Part shown: positions 43,216 through 52,259 of the stretch, piece by piece
Position numbering within the stretch: position 1 is the stretch's first letter
How the letters are laid out: each line of letters opens with the position of its first letter
Origin: Williamsia faeni
GTDB lineage: Bacteria; Actinomycetota; Actinomycetes; Mycobacteriales; Mycobacteriaceae
Reading direction: 5' to 3'
NCBI GenBank assembly: GCA_003202005.1
Contig: QJJF01000001.1
Span: 775,099-839,098, forward strand
Length of the DNA stretch: 64,000 nucleotides
Notes under the pieces: model-generated
What the model was told of the DNA's origin: nothing
Seen by the model: the letters and a program-made list of their open reading frames with translations, nothing else
Databases searched by the model: none
Made by a program: the position numbers and the translations under genes

Positions 43216-43890
43216 CTCGATGGGTCCGGCGAGACCGGCTTTGACCGCGGCACTGACGTCGTCGGCCAGCACTTCGGTCGCGCCGGCCGCGAGGCCGGCA
43301 TACGCGTCGCGGACCACGTCGGCAGGATCATTCTTCTCGGCGTCGACACCGGCGACCATCGGCGTGTCGGTGTAGCCGAGGTGCAATCCCACCACCTGGG
43401 TGCCCTGCGACGCCAGTTCCAGCCGGAGCACATTGGTTGTCATCCACAGCGCCGCCTTCGACACGCTGTACGACCCACCGATCGCCAACCAGCTCAACAC
43501 CGAGTGCACGTTGAGCACCGCGCCGCCACCCCGTGAGGCGAGTACCGGAGCGAATGCCTTGGTCACCAGGAGCGGCCCGTAGACGTTGGTGTCCATCAGG
43601 CCCCGGATTTCGTCGATCGACTGGTCGAGAAGCTTTCCGGGAAGCAGCGTCCCGGCATTGTTGATCACGACATCGACGTCGGACGCCTCCTGCGCCGCCG
43701 CGGCGATCGACTCCGCGTCGGTGACGTCGAGGCGAAGCGGCACGATCCGATCACTGCTCCACTCCCGCGGATTCCGGGCCGCCGCGTAGACCCTGCGCGC
43801 ACCGAGCGCGAGAGCCTGATTGACGAATTCGGTTCCCAGGCCGCCATTGGCGCCGGTGACCAGTACTGCCGCGTCCTTCAGATCCACCAT
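43189..43890 (-). CDS. SDR-family oxidoreductase
   Basis: The 233-residue classical SDR has VTGANGGLGTEF for NAD(P) binding, NNAG, and an active site SYSVSKAAL with Tyr-x3-Lys. It is of the short general-purpose type; no substrate can be assigned. It sits 89 bp downstream of nothing in its own direction and is followed by a hairpin terminator. The alpha-hydroxy-acid oxidase lies on the same strand upstream in gene order, but the two are separated by 89 bp. Confidence 0.87.
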   Translation of the reverse strand: MVDLKDAAVLVTGANGGLGTEFVNQALALGARRVYAAARNPREWSSDRIVPLRLDVTDAESIAAAAQEASDVDVVINNAGTLLPGKLLDQSIDEIRGLMDTNVYGPLLVTKAFAPVLASRGGGAVLNVHSVLSWLAIGGSYSVSKAALWMTTNVLRLELASQGTQVVGLHLGYTDTPMVAGVDAEKNDPADVVRDAYAGLAAGATEVLADDVSAAVKAGLAGPIEALYPQVVG

Positions 43891-43979
43891 GTGACTTCTC
43901 CCATCGCGATCGGGTTGACCGCCTCCATGTGGAGAACCGTAGCCCTCTGACTTTTGTTCCCAATAGTCAGGTGCTGATG

Positions 43980-45296
43980 TCAGGAAACTCGCTTCAACGA
44001 TGCCGGTGTCAGCTCGGCGGTACTCGTGTGTCCCGACAATCCCAGGGTCAGATCCAGCTCGGCGATGATGTTGGCCACGACGTCCCGGGCGCCCTCGGCT
44101 CCGGCCAGTGCCAGCCCGTACATGTGCGGACGGCCCACACAGACCGCATCGGCACCCAGCGCGAGGGCCTTGAAGGCGTCGGCACCACCGCGAATTCCCG
44201 AGTCGAGCAACACTTTTGCGCGTCCCTGCACGGCAGCCACAACATCCACCAGCGCATCCACCGATCCGATCGCTCCGTCGACCTGTCGCCCACCATGGTT
44301 GGACACCAGGATCCCGTCGACACCCAGATCAACCGCCTGCAAGGCATCGTCGGGGTGCAGGATGCCTTTGAGGACGATCGGCAGCGACGTGCGCTCACGC
44401 AGCCCGGCGATGTCGGACCAGTTGAGCGAGGGGCGCGAATAGATCTCCAGAAACGTCTGCACCGATTCCCGCGGAACCGGTGAAAGTAGGTTGCGCACAG
44501 CACTACCCGGGGTATTGCGCGCCATCGACACCAGCGATTTGATGGCACCGACCGTGATCTGCGGACGCTCCTGCGGGAGTGCCGCCGCAATCCGCGCCCG
44601 GACGATGTCGACAAACCGTGGATCCGATGTGTACTGGTCGATCCCGAGCCCCTGCGCAAACGGCAACGATCCCAGATTCAGATCCTGCGGGCGCCAGCCC
44701 AGCATCGTGGTGTCGAGGGTGACGACTATTGCTGCGGCCCCGGACCTTTCGGCCCGCTGCAGGAAACTGTCGACCAGATCCTCGTCGGTCGACCAATACA
44801 GCTGGTACCACCGCGACGCACCGGGCGCGACCGTATCCATCGCGGTCGCGGTCTCCTCCATCGGCACGCTGCCCTGACTGGAGAAGATATAGGGGACACC
44901 GAGCTCGGCCGCGGCACGCCCGATGTGGACGTCGGCCTGCGGAAATGCCAACGCGCCGGCACCGACCGGTGAGAACAGGACCGGCGCCGCCAGCTGCTGC
45001 CCGAACAGTTCTGTCGCCAATGTCCGCTTCGATACATCCCGCAGCATCCGCGGCACGATCGCCCACCGGTCAAAGGCCCGGCGATTGGCCGACATCGTGC
45101 CGCCGTCACCGGCGCCACCTGCCACATACGCCCACGCCTTCGGCGACATCTTCCTCTTGGCCGCCCGCTCGAGCGCGTGAAAATTGGTCGGCACCCGCGG
45201 TTTTCGACCGAACACGCCATCGGAATAGATGGTGTTCTGACGGGCCCGGCCCATCGAATCCGCCCCGCCCGCCACGTCTGACGCGTCGCTGCTCAT
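43980..45296 (-). CDS. FMN-dependent alpha-hydroxy-acid oxidizing protein (lactate monooxygenase/dehydrogenase-like)
   Basis: The 438-residue enzyme has the FMN-binding barrel with the catalytic loop VSNHGGRQVDGAI (His-Gly-Gly-Arg), PVLFSPVGAGALAFPQ, and a VLLDSGIRGGADAFKAL phosphate-binding segment. It oxidises an L-2-hydroxyacid, probably lactate or a related acid, with O2 or the respiratory chain as acceptor. The start at ATG 45296 gives a typical N-terminus; the 515-residue frame adds unrelated residues. It is divergent from the MDR reductase gene. Confidence 0.87.
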   Translation of the reverse strand: MSSDASDVAGGADSMGRARQNTIYSDGVFGRKPRVPTNFHALERAAKRKMSPKAWAYVAGGAGDGGTMSANRRAFDRWAIVPRMLRDVSKRTLATELFGQQLAAPVLFSPVGAGALAFPQADVHIGRAAAELGVPYIFSSQGSVPMEETATAMDTVAPGASRWYQLYWSTDEDLVDSFLQRAERSGAAAIVVTLDTTMLGWRPQDLNLGSLPFAQGLGIDQYTSDPRFVDIVRARIAAALPQERPQITVGAIKSLVSMARNTPGSAVRNLLSPVPRESVQTFLEIYSRPSLNWSDIAGLRERTSLPIVLKGILHPDDALQAVDLGVDGILVSNHGGRQVDGAIGSVDALVDVVAAVQGRAKVLLDSGIRGGADAFKALALGADAVCVGRPHMYGLALAGAEGARDVVANIIAELDLTLGLSGHTSTAELTPASLKRVS

Positions 45297-45378
45297 CGGT
45301 CCACCGTAGTGATACCGAGGTATATGGACAATGGGTGGTGAACAATCGCTGATGGAACGGAACTCGATGAGGAGACAC

Positions 45379-46398
45379 ATGACAAGCGGCACCCGTATCG
45401 TCCTGGCAGCACGTCCGCACGGCGAACCGAAGGACTCCGACTTCCGATTCGAGGAGGTCCCGCTGCGTGAACCGCAGGACGGTGAGGTGTCGTTACAGAC
45501 CCTGTACCTGTCGCTGGATCCGTACATGCGCGGCCGGATGAGTGCCGCGAAGTCCTATGCCCCACCGGTCGAGGTCGGCGACACCATGGTCGGAGCCACG
45601 GTGTCCCGCGTGATCGAATCCACCGTCGACCGATTCTCACCGGGCGACGTGGTGCTGGGTTACGGTGGCTGGCAGACACATTCGGTGGAACCGGCCAAGC
45701 AGTTGCGCCTCCTCGACGCGACGGTGAATCCACCGTCAACCGCGTTGGGTGTGCTCGGTATGCCCGGGTTCACCGCGTATTCGGGGCTGCTGACCATCGG
45801 TGATCCGAAACCCGGTGAAACCGTGGTGGTGGCAGCGGCCGCGGGCCCGGTGGGCTCGGCTGTCGGCCAGATCGCCAAGATCAAGGGCGCCCGCGCCGTT
45901 GGCATCGCCGGGGGTCCCGAGAAGGTCGCGTATCTCGTCGATGAACTCGGGTTCGACGCCGCCATCGACCATCGGGCCGACAACTTCGCCGAGCAATTGG
46001 CCGCGGCCACACCGGACGGGATCGACGTTTACTTCGAAAACGTCGGCGGCACAGTCTTCGACGAGGTGTTCAAGCGGATGAACACATACGGCCGGATCCC
46101 GGTCTGCGGACTTGTCGCCAACTACAACCTGACGTCACTCCCCGAAGGACCGGACCGGTCGGGACAGTTGATGGGCAACATCCTGACCAGGAGCCTGACC
46201 GTGCGGGGCTTCATCCAGACGGAGTTCGCCGCGGAGCAGACACCGCGATTTCTCGAAGAGGCATCCGGTTGGGTGGCCGACGGTTCCCTCAAATACCGGG
46301 AAGACATCACCGACGGACTGGAAAACACACCCGACGCGTTCCGCGGACTACTGGAGGGCCGGAACTTCGGCAAGGCCCTGGTCCGCGTCGCCGAATGA
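45379..46398 (+). CDS. MDR-family NADP-dependent oxidoreductase (CurA/leukotriene B4 12-hydroxydehydrogenase-like)
   Basis: The 339-residue zinc-independent medium-chain reductase has SLDPYMRGRMS near the N-terminus, the cofactor loop VAAAAGPVGSAVGQIAK (about 153-169) and ENVGGTVFDEV. Members reduce alkenals, alkenones and similar enones with NADPH. The start at ATG 45379 follows GATGAGGAG; upstream codons of the frame are not family-like. A long hairpin terminator follows its stop. Confidence 0.87.
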   Translation: MTSGTRIVLAARPHGEPKDSDFRFEEVPLREPQDGEVSLQTLYLSLDPYMRGRMSAAKSYAPPVEVGDTMVGATVSRVIESTVDRFSPGDVVLGYGGWQTHSVEPAKQLRLLDATVNPPSTALGVLGMPGFTAYSGLLTIGDPKPGETVVVAAAAGPVGSAVGQIAKIKGARAVGIAGGPEKVAYLVDELGFDAAIDHRADNFAEQLAAATPDGIDVYFENVGGTVFDEVFKRMNTYGRIPVCGLVANYNLTSLPEGPDRSGQLMGNILTRSLTVRGFIQTEFAAEQTPRFLEEASGWVADGSLKYREDITDGLENTPDAFRGLLEGRNFGKALVRVAE

Positions 46399-46414
46399 CC
46401 GCCACCACCCGATA

Positions 46415-46467
46415 GTGTGCCCTTCTGGCGAACAAAACCCCAGGTGAGGACCGCCAAAAGGGCACAC
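46415..46467. terminator. Long hairpin terminator between MDR and ADH pseudogene
   Basis: GTGTGCCCTTCTGGCG (46415-46430) pairs with CGCCAAAAGGGCACAC (46452-46467) with one mismatch in 16 bp and a 21-nt loop. It lies between convergent transcription units and can act in both directions. Confidence 0.75.
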
Positions 46468-46474
46468 CTCCGGG

Positions 46475-47460
46475 TCAGGCGGGCATGGTCAGTACGGGTT
46501 TGATGGCCGAACCGTCACGCGCCGCATCCCATGCGGTTCCGAAGTCATCGAAGTCGTATGTGGTGACCAGCTTTTCGAGCGGAAGTTCTCCTCGGGTGTG
46601 ATATCCGATCAGTTCCGGGATGAACCGATGCGGAACACTGTCACCTTCGACGACACCTCGCACCCGCAGACCCCTGCCCATGATCAGCCCGACCGGCAGG
46701 TCTGCGGTGGGGGCACCGAGTCCGACGATCGCGAGCTGGCCACGCGGCCGTAGCGCGGCGAGCGCATCCGTCAGCACCGAGGGCAGTGCCGTGGTGTCCA
46801 GCGCGTGGTCGGCACCGCCACCGGTGATCTCGACGAGTTCGGCCACCACGTTCGCCCCCACCGGATCCAGAACGTGGGTTGCACCGAGATCGGCTGCCAG
46901 AGAACGCCTCTCCGCCTTCGGATCCACTGCCACGATGACACCGCAGCCGGCGATCCGGGCACCCATCACCGCGGACAGACCCACGGCACCTGCGCCGAAG
47001 ACCACCAGCGCCTGCCCCGGGGCGGGCGCCAGCGCGTTGAGAACTCCGCCGACCCCGGTTTGCACACTGCACCCCAACGGTGCCGCATACGCGGCGTCGA
47101 TCCCGTCACCGACCGGAATCGTATTGCGCTGGTGGGCAAGTGCGTACGTGGAGAAACTGGATTGGCCGAAGAAGTCGCCGATGATCACCCCGCCCGGATG
47201 ACTCAGGGCATCACCACCGCCACGCATGTTCAGTGTGGTCGACCGCACACAATAGGCCGGGGCTCCGGCCACGCAGCTGGGACAGTTCCCACAGCTGTTG
47301 AACGTCAACACAACCCGGGTACCCACCGGGAGCGTGCGTCGATCCGGACCAGCACCTCGGCACCGACCGGTTCCCTGATCTCGATGTCCTCTGGGTGCGG
47401 CACCCCACCGATCTCTGAGAGGACCGCTGCCCGCGCGCCCGTCCTTTGTTTTCCTGTCAC
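46475..47460 (-). pseudogene. Zinc-dependent alcohol dehydrogenase pseudogene with internal deletion and frameshift
   Basis: The downstream frame (from about 47335 to 46475) encodes a normal medium-chain dehydrogenase from VGTRVVLTFNSCGNCPSC (the structural zinc lobe) through a Rossmann VVFGAGAVGLSAVMGARI to the C-terminus. The N-terminal part (GTG 47460, AVLSEIGGVPHPEDIEIREP to EVLVRIDA) is in another frame. Between them about 50 codons are gone, including the catalytic zinc Cys/His region (CHTD...GHE). The start still overlaps the upstream DUF4334 stop by 4 bp (GTGA), so an intact operon gene once existed. A ~283-residue fragment could be translated from GTG 47326, but could not bind catalytic zinc. 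Confidence 0.8.
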
Positions 47461-47924
47461 TCGCGGACGAGATAGAAGTAGAAGTGCCGATCGCGCACGA
47501 GGCTGGACTTACCGTTCATGATGCCCATGACGTGGGTGTCGTCGACCTTCTTGAAGTGGTCGATCACGGGCTGACCGTCGTAGACCATCGACGCCGTGGT
47601 CTCTCCGCGGAACTCCACTGCCCACAGGCTGGCTTCACCCTTGCCGAGTTCTTTGTTCGAGTACAGGTTGCCGTCGTCGTCGCGGCAGACGAGGGGTTTC
47701 ACGTCGTGGTAGCTGTCGAAGGTCTTGCCGTGCCAGTTGACCAGCGAGAGCTGGCCGTCCATGGCATGACCGCTGGGCAGTTCACCACCCGACCAGGCAC
47801 CCAACATGAAGTCCCGGCCGATCGGCTCTAATCCTGCCCACAACTCGTCGAGCTCCGCCGGTTCACTGACCGCCTGACTCTCCTTGAGTTCAAAGAACGT
47901 GGCAACAGCTTTGTCGTTGTTCAT
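47457..47924 (-). CDS. GXWXG / DUF4334 domain protein
   Basis: The 155-residue protein contains the GXWXG motif (LGAWSGGELPSGHAMDGQ, about 42-59) and a following DUF4334 part (MVYDGQPVIDHFKKVDDTHV and MGIMNG). Such proteins often accompany alcohol dehydrogenases, but function is unknown. The start at ATG 47924 has GAGGTGG just upstream; the first 10 residues of the longer frame are not family-like. It overlaps the alcohol dehydrogenase pseudogene by 4 bp, so it lost its operon partner. Confidence 0.82.
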   Translation of the reverse strand: MNNDKAVATFFELKESQAVSEPAELDELWAGLEPIGRDFMLGAWSGGELPSGHAMDGQLSLVNWHGKTFDSYHDVKPLVCRDDDGNLYSNKELGKGEASLWAVEFRGETTASMVYDGQPVIDHFKKVDDTHVMGIMNGKSSLVRDRHFYFYLVRE

Positions 47925-47995
47925 ATCCACCTCACTACCGAACAAGTTTGACAACGACAGTAATCAGAAAGTTGTCGCCTGTGAAATGTGCCAGG

Positions 47996-48616
47996 TCAGA
48001 ATGCTGCACTGAGTATCAGCCCGGCACCCAGCAATCCCATCACGACCGCGACCACCACATCGAGCAATTGCCAGGCCCGGGGCCGGGCGAACAGCGGTGC
48101 CAGGCGAGACGACCCGAAGCCCAATGCCGCGAACCAGAGCAACGACGCCGCGCAGGCACCGGCAGCGAACACCCACTTGCTCTGCGGACCGTGGCTGTTC
48201 GCAACGGCGCCCAACGTGATGACCGTGTCCAGATAGACGTGAGGGTTGAGCCAGGTCAGCGCGATGGCCGTACCCACCGCTGCCCAGCGCCCCACCTCGG
48301 TCGACCCGCCGGAGACCTTCATCGCGTCGGGGTACATCACCCGGCGCGCAGCCATCGCCGCAAGAATCAGCAGGTAGATACCGCCGGCCACCGTGGCGAC
48401 ATCCACCACCTGTGGATACGCCGCGACCACGGCGCCGAGTCCGGCCACGCCGGCCAGGATCAACACCACGTCCGACACGGTGCAGATCGCCACCACCGGC
48501 ATCACGTGCTCGCGTCTGATGCCTTGGCGGAGCACAAAGACATTCTGCGCGCCGATGGCGATGATCAGGCCGGCGCCGGTCAACAGTCCCGCAATGGCGG
48601 GTACAAAAACGTTCAC
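47996..48616 (-). CDS. lysE: LysE/ArgO-family amino acid exporter
   Basis: The 206-residue protein has about six transmembrane segments and the family motif GAGLIIAIGAQNVFVLRQGI at the N-terminus, plus LTWLNPHVYLDTV. It should export basic amino acids (lysine, arginine). The divergent neighbour is a LysG/ArgP-type LysR regulator, the classic arrangement in corynebacteria and relatives. The start is GTG 48616 with a weak upstream ribosome-binding site. Confidence 0.9.
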   Translation of the reverse strand: MNVFVPAIAGLLTGAGLIIAIGAQNVFVLRQGIRREHVMPVVAICTVSDVVLILAGVAGLGAVVAAYPQVVDVATVAGGIYLLILAAMAARRVMYPDAMKVSGGSTEVGRWAAVGTAIALTWLNPHVYLDTVITLGAVANSHGPQSKWVFAAGACAASLLWFAALGFGSSRLAPLFARPRAWQLLDVVVAVVMGLLGAGLILSAAF

Positions 48617-48684
48617 GAGGACACGCTAAGACGCCGATCCGCGTCAATCCAGCAAATGTTTTTCAGGAACCATTAGATTGATTC

Positions 48685-49611
48685 ATGATGGACATCAGCA
48701 GCGAGGGACTACAGACACTGGCCGCAGTGGTTCGAGAGGGAACCTTCGACGGAGCCGCGGCAGCATTGCACCTGACTCCCTCTGCCGTGAGCCAACGAAT
48801 GAAGGCGCTCGAGAAAGCCGTCGGTGTGGTCCTGGTGCAACGCACCAAGCCTGTCCGGGCGACACCGGACGGCGAGATCTTGCTGCGCCTCGCCGCCCAG
48901 TGGGATCTGCTCCGGCTGGAGGCGGCGGCCGATCTGGCCGGCAAACCCGAACAGGGCGACCCCGCAGCTGACCGGCGGGACTGGCGCGACGTACCGCGAA
49001 TACATCTGCCCATCGCCGCCAACGCGGACTCGATCTCCATCTGGCTGCTGCCGGTGGTTGCCGAGATCCAGCGGCGCCATCCGGTGGCCGTCGAGGTGCT
49101 GCGGGACGACGAGAGCCACTCCACCGGGTTCCTGCGAGCCGGGCAAGCGGTCGGCGCGATCACGTCTGATCCCCGGCCCGTTCGCGGCTGCACCGTGCTG
49201 CCGCTGGGCTCGATGCGCTACCTGCCCGTCGCCAGCACGGAATTCATCAGCACCTGGCTGCCGAACGGACTACGGGCCGCCGACCTCGCACGGGCTCCGA
49301 TGGTCTCCTTCGACCGCAAGGACACCATCCAACTCGATCTGTTGAACAGGCTCACCCGACAACACGTCGATCCACCGGTGACCTACGTACCGGCGTCAGT
49401 CGAATACCACCGCGCCGTCGAGTTGGGCGCCGGCTGGGGCGCGGTACCCGCCACCCAGATCGAACCCGCACTCGCCGCCGGCACCGTCAAGAAACTCGGC
49501 AACCAGCACGTCGACATCAAATTGTTCTGGCAATACTGGAAATTGGGGTCACCGATCATCAACGACCTCACCGATCTCATCAAGGACAGTGCCCGGGACT
49601 TCCTTGTCTGA
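48685..49611 (+). CDS. lysG: LysR-family regulator of amino acid export, LysG/ArgP type
   Basis: The 308-residue protein has a winged HTH (LQTLAAVVREGTFDGAAAAL then HLTPSAVSQRMKALE, about 6-40) and a ligand-binding domain. LysG activates lysE when lysine, arginine or histidine accumulate. Adjacent ATGs at 48685 and 48688 are both possible. Its 3' end overlaps the convergent MFS gene by 63 bp. The 68-bp lysE-lysG spacer should hold the operator, but I see no strong palindrome in it. Confidence 0.9.
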   Translation: MMDISSEGLQTLAAVVREGTFDGAAAALHLTPSAVSQRMKALEKAVGVVLVQRTKPVRATPDGEILLRLAAQWDLLRLEAAADLAGKPEQGDPAADRRDWRDVPRIHLPIAANADSISIWLLPVVAEIQRRHPVAVEVLRDDESHSTGFLRAGQAVGAITSDPRPVRGCTVLPLGSMRYLPVASTEFISTWLPNGLRAADLARAPMVSFDRKDTIQLDLLNRLTRQHVDPPVTYVPASVEYHRAVELGAGWGAVPATQIEPALAAGTVKKLGNQHVDIKLFWQYWKLGSPIINDLTDLIKDSARDFLV

Positions 49612-50907
49612 ACCCACCGACACGAGCTCCTCCACACTCGGGGCATCACGCAACGGATTCGCGATCTCGTCATCACGAAGCCGGAACGCAAAGAAAGCGA
49701 TCGCGGCCAGCGGGACGGGAACCAGCCCGGCGATGACAAACGTGGCCGTGAGCCCGATCAACTCGCTGACCGGAGCCGCGATCACCATCGACACCGGCAT
49801 CAACGCAATCGACACAAAGAAGTCGAGGCTCGAGATCCGGCCGAGCATATGCGGCGGCACCCGACGCTGTAACAGCGTGCCCCACAAGACCATCGGACCG
49901 TCGAAGGCCATCCCGAGAACAAACGCGGCGACAACGAACACCCAGAGCTCGGTGGCGAGCCCAATGGCCACCAACGGCACCGAACACAGACCCCAGATCG
50001 CGAACATCACCGACAGGTAGCGCCGGGGCATCGGCATCGAGGCAAGCACGATCGCACCCAATCCTGCTCCGAACCCGAAGGCCGCCAACACGATCGCGTG
50101 ATCACCCGCGTCGCCACCGAGCCGGTCCTTGATGGCAAACGGCACCAGCACCTCGATCGGCCCCATCACCATCAACACCAGGATCAGCGCATACAACAGC
50201 GTCGCGAGCAGCCAGGGTGTGCGCCACATGTGGGCGAACCCCTCCGCGATATCGGTGACGGCGCCGCGCACCAATTTCGTACCGGCACGACGTTCGTGGC
50301 GTACCGGGGTCGGCACCATCAGCACATAGAAACCGGCGGAGAGCGCCGAGGCCACCGCGGAACCGACAATCGCGAGTCCGGGCGATGAGATGGCGATCAG
50401 TCCACCGGCGAGAGCCGGCCCGGCGGCCTGGAAGATGGTGGGCCGCAAGACACCTTCGATACCGTTGGCGGCCATCAGTTCGTCCCGCGGGACCAGCGAG
50501 GGAACTATCGCCGAATACGTCGGGTAGTAGATACCGGTGGTGACACCACCGATCATCGACACCAGCACCAGATTCCACAGCTGGATGGATCCGGTCATCG
50601 CCAGCACTCCGACCCCACCGACCGCGATGAGTTTGACCGCCTCCAGTGCGATGAGAATCGTTCGCTGCGACATCCGGTCGGCCAACACTCCACCGAGCAG
50701 CGTCGAGGCCACCATGCCGAGGGCGGCGACCGCGGTGACGAGGGACAACTGCCCCGGTCCGCCACCCATCGCGATGACCTGCCAGACAACACCTACCGTC
50801 CAGATACCGTCGGCGAACATCGCGAGCACCAGGCCCGTACACAGCAGGCGATACTGCTGATGCGCGAAGGGCCTCAGGGCACGAGGCAAGCCGGATGATG
50901 CGGTCAT
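49549..50907 (-). CDS. Major facilitator superfamily transporter
   Basis: The 452-residue protein has about 12 transmembrane segments and an MFS-type loop (GVLADRMSQRTIL after segment 2) with a long C-terminal cytoplasmic tail. It resembles macrolide-efflux (MefA/enterobactin exporter) type transporters. Substrate is unknown. The 3' end overlaps lysG by 63 bp. Frames on the opposite strand of this gene are shadows. Confidence 0.87.
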   Translation of the reverse strand: MTASSGLPRALRPFAHQQYRLLCTGLVLAMFADGIWTVGVVWQVIAMGGGPGQLSLVTAVAALGMVASTLLGGVLADRMSQRTILIALEAVKLIAVGGVGVLAMTGSIQLWNLVLVSMIGGVTTGIYYPTYSAIVPSLVPRDELMAANGIEGVLRPTIFQAAGPALAGGLIAISSPGLAIVGSAVASALSAGFYVLMVPTPVRHERRAGTKLVRGAVTDIAEGFAHMWRTPWLLATLLYALILVLMVMGPIEVLVPFAIKDRLGGDAGDHAIVLAAFGFGAGLGAIVLASMPMPRRYLSVMFAIWGLCSVPLVAIGLATELWVFVVAAFVLGMAFDGPMVLWGTLLQRRVPPHMLGRISSLDFFVSIALMPVSMVIAAPVSELIGLTATFVIAGLVPVPLAAIAFFAFRLRDDEIANPLRDAPSVEELVSVGSDKEVPGTVLDEIGEVVDDR

Positions 50908-51029
50908 CAGCCAACTGTGCCCGATGGACCACCGCTTTCACCAGCGATTTTCCTCCACCGACACGCGAAAACTCGCCGCCACCGGATTACGGTGGCGGCG
51001 AGCAAGTTCGGTATGGGCGACCGGTCAGG

Positions 51030-52121
51030 TCAGTTCACACCGATGATCTCCTGTGCGATCGCAGCGAGTCGGGTCTGGGCCGCGGATACGACACCCTGGC
51101 GGTCCTTGTGCGCTTCTTCGTAGGCGACAACTGTCCGGATGTCAGCGGGCTCGGTGAGTTCCTTGATCTCTGCGACCACCTCGCTGACGTTCAGCGCGTC
51201 GTAGTCGGCGATCGGCAGGTCCGCGGGATCGATCACCCCGACGGCATCACGAACCGCATGCACCGCATCTGCTGCGCCGGTTGCACCCTGTGCCCGGGCG
51301 GTGTCCTCAGCGGCGTCGAGCGCCGCATCCCGGGTGGCCTTGGCGGTCTTGCGGGCGGTCTTCCCGATATCGGAGGCACGCCCGACGACCGCCTCGCCGA
51401 CCCCGGTCACCTGCTTGACGGCTGCATCGCTGGTCGAGGTCAGCCGGTCGACGGCACCGTGACCCGCATCGGTCGCTCGCTTGACCGCCGCGCCGCCGGT
51501 TTCCTGTGTCTTGTCGACGAATCCGCCGAACCGGGTGGGGGCGCTGCGGAGAACGTCGACCACCCGCTCGGCGCCACGCGCGGTCAATGTCACCGGAATG
51601 CCGGCAACGCGGAGGGCAGTGCCGCTCGCGGCCTGGAACGGACTACGTCGCAGGGCCACCGGTCCGCCGATGGCCTCCTCGGCCAGGACTGTGGTGATCC
51701 ACTCGACCGTTGCCTCGTGGGCCACGATCAACCGATCGGCGAGCTCGACGATGTCGGTTTCACCCTCGGAGGTCGCCAACGCCTTCAGGTAGATGGCGCG
51801 GTCGAGTAGCTGGTGCTCGAGCGCCAGATCCCCGAGCAAGGCCTCGTCGAAAGGCTGGACCTGTTCGGCCAGTGCCTTGGCGGTCGCCGTAAAGCGTCCG
51901 AAGATCGGGCGGAAGAGATCAGGCAGGCCGCCGAGGTCGCGAATCGACTTCTCGATCGCCACGGCGCGGATTCGGCCATGGGCGGCATTTTCGGAGAGTT
52001 CGCGACGTACTGCCTCGGTTCGCGCCTGCCCGGTGCGGGTCTGGGCAACCTGGATCTCGGTGTTGGTCAAGGTCAACAAGATGCGCAACTGATTGCGCAG
52101 AGTGCTGGTGGAAGTGCTCAT
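51030..52121 (-). CDS. Protein with ferritin-like N-terminal region and LEA/phasin-like helical part
   Basis: The 363-residue protein starts with a helical region resembling ferritin-like DUF-type proteins (LRILLTLTNTEIQVAQTRTG, then helices with EHQLLDRAIYLKALA). Residues ~180-270 are low-complexity, Ala/Lys/Thr-rich amphipathic repeats (VDKTQETGGAAVKRATDAGH) of the LEA or phasin type. The function is unknown; it could be a stress or granule-associated protein. ATG 52121 follows GAGGAG. The gene is flanked by 122 and 138 bp non-coding stretches without recognisable signals. Confidence 0.65.
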   Translation of the reverse strand: MSTSTSTLRNQLRILLTLTNTEIQVAQTRTGQARTEAVRRELSENAAHGRIRAVAIEKSIRDLGGLPDLFRPIFGRFTATAKALAEQVQPFDEALLGDLALEHQLLDRAIYLKALATSEGETDIVELADRLIVAHEATVEWITTVLAEEAIGGPVALRRSPFQAASGTALRVAGIPVTLTARGAERVVDVLRSAPTRFGGFVDKTQETGGAAVKRATDAGHGAVDRLTSTSDAAVKQVTGVGEAVVGRASDIGKTARKTAKATRDAALDAAEDTARAQGATGAADAVHAVRDAVGVIDPADLPIADYDALNVSEVVAEIKELTEPADIRTVVAYEEAHKDRQGVVSAAQTRLAAIAQEIIGVN

Positions 52122-52259
52122 ATTCAGTCTCCTCTGCATTGATTGTGGGTCGATATGCAGCGTTCATAGGAGGCGTACCCGGGAACTCATCCGGTAAACG
52201 GTGCAGATGAGGTACGTCACAATGAGCGGCGGTTACCCCAGTACGGTGAGTCCGACACC

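Noticed and set aside
46475-47326. Treating the 283-residue dehydrogenase frame as an intact gene
   Set aside because: The N-terminal catalytic-zinc region is missing and its remains lie upstream in another frame, so a pseudogene call fits better.
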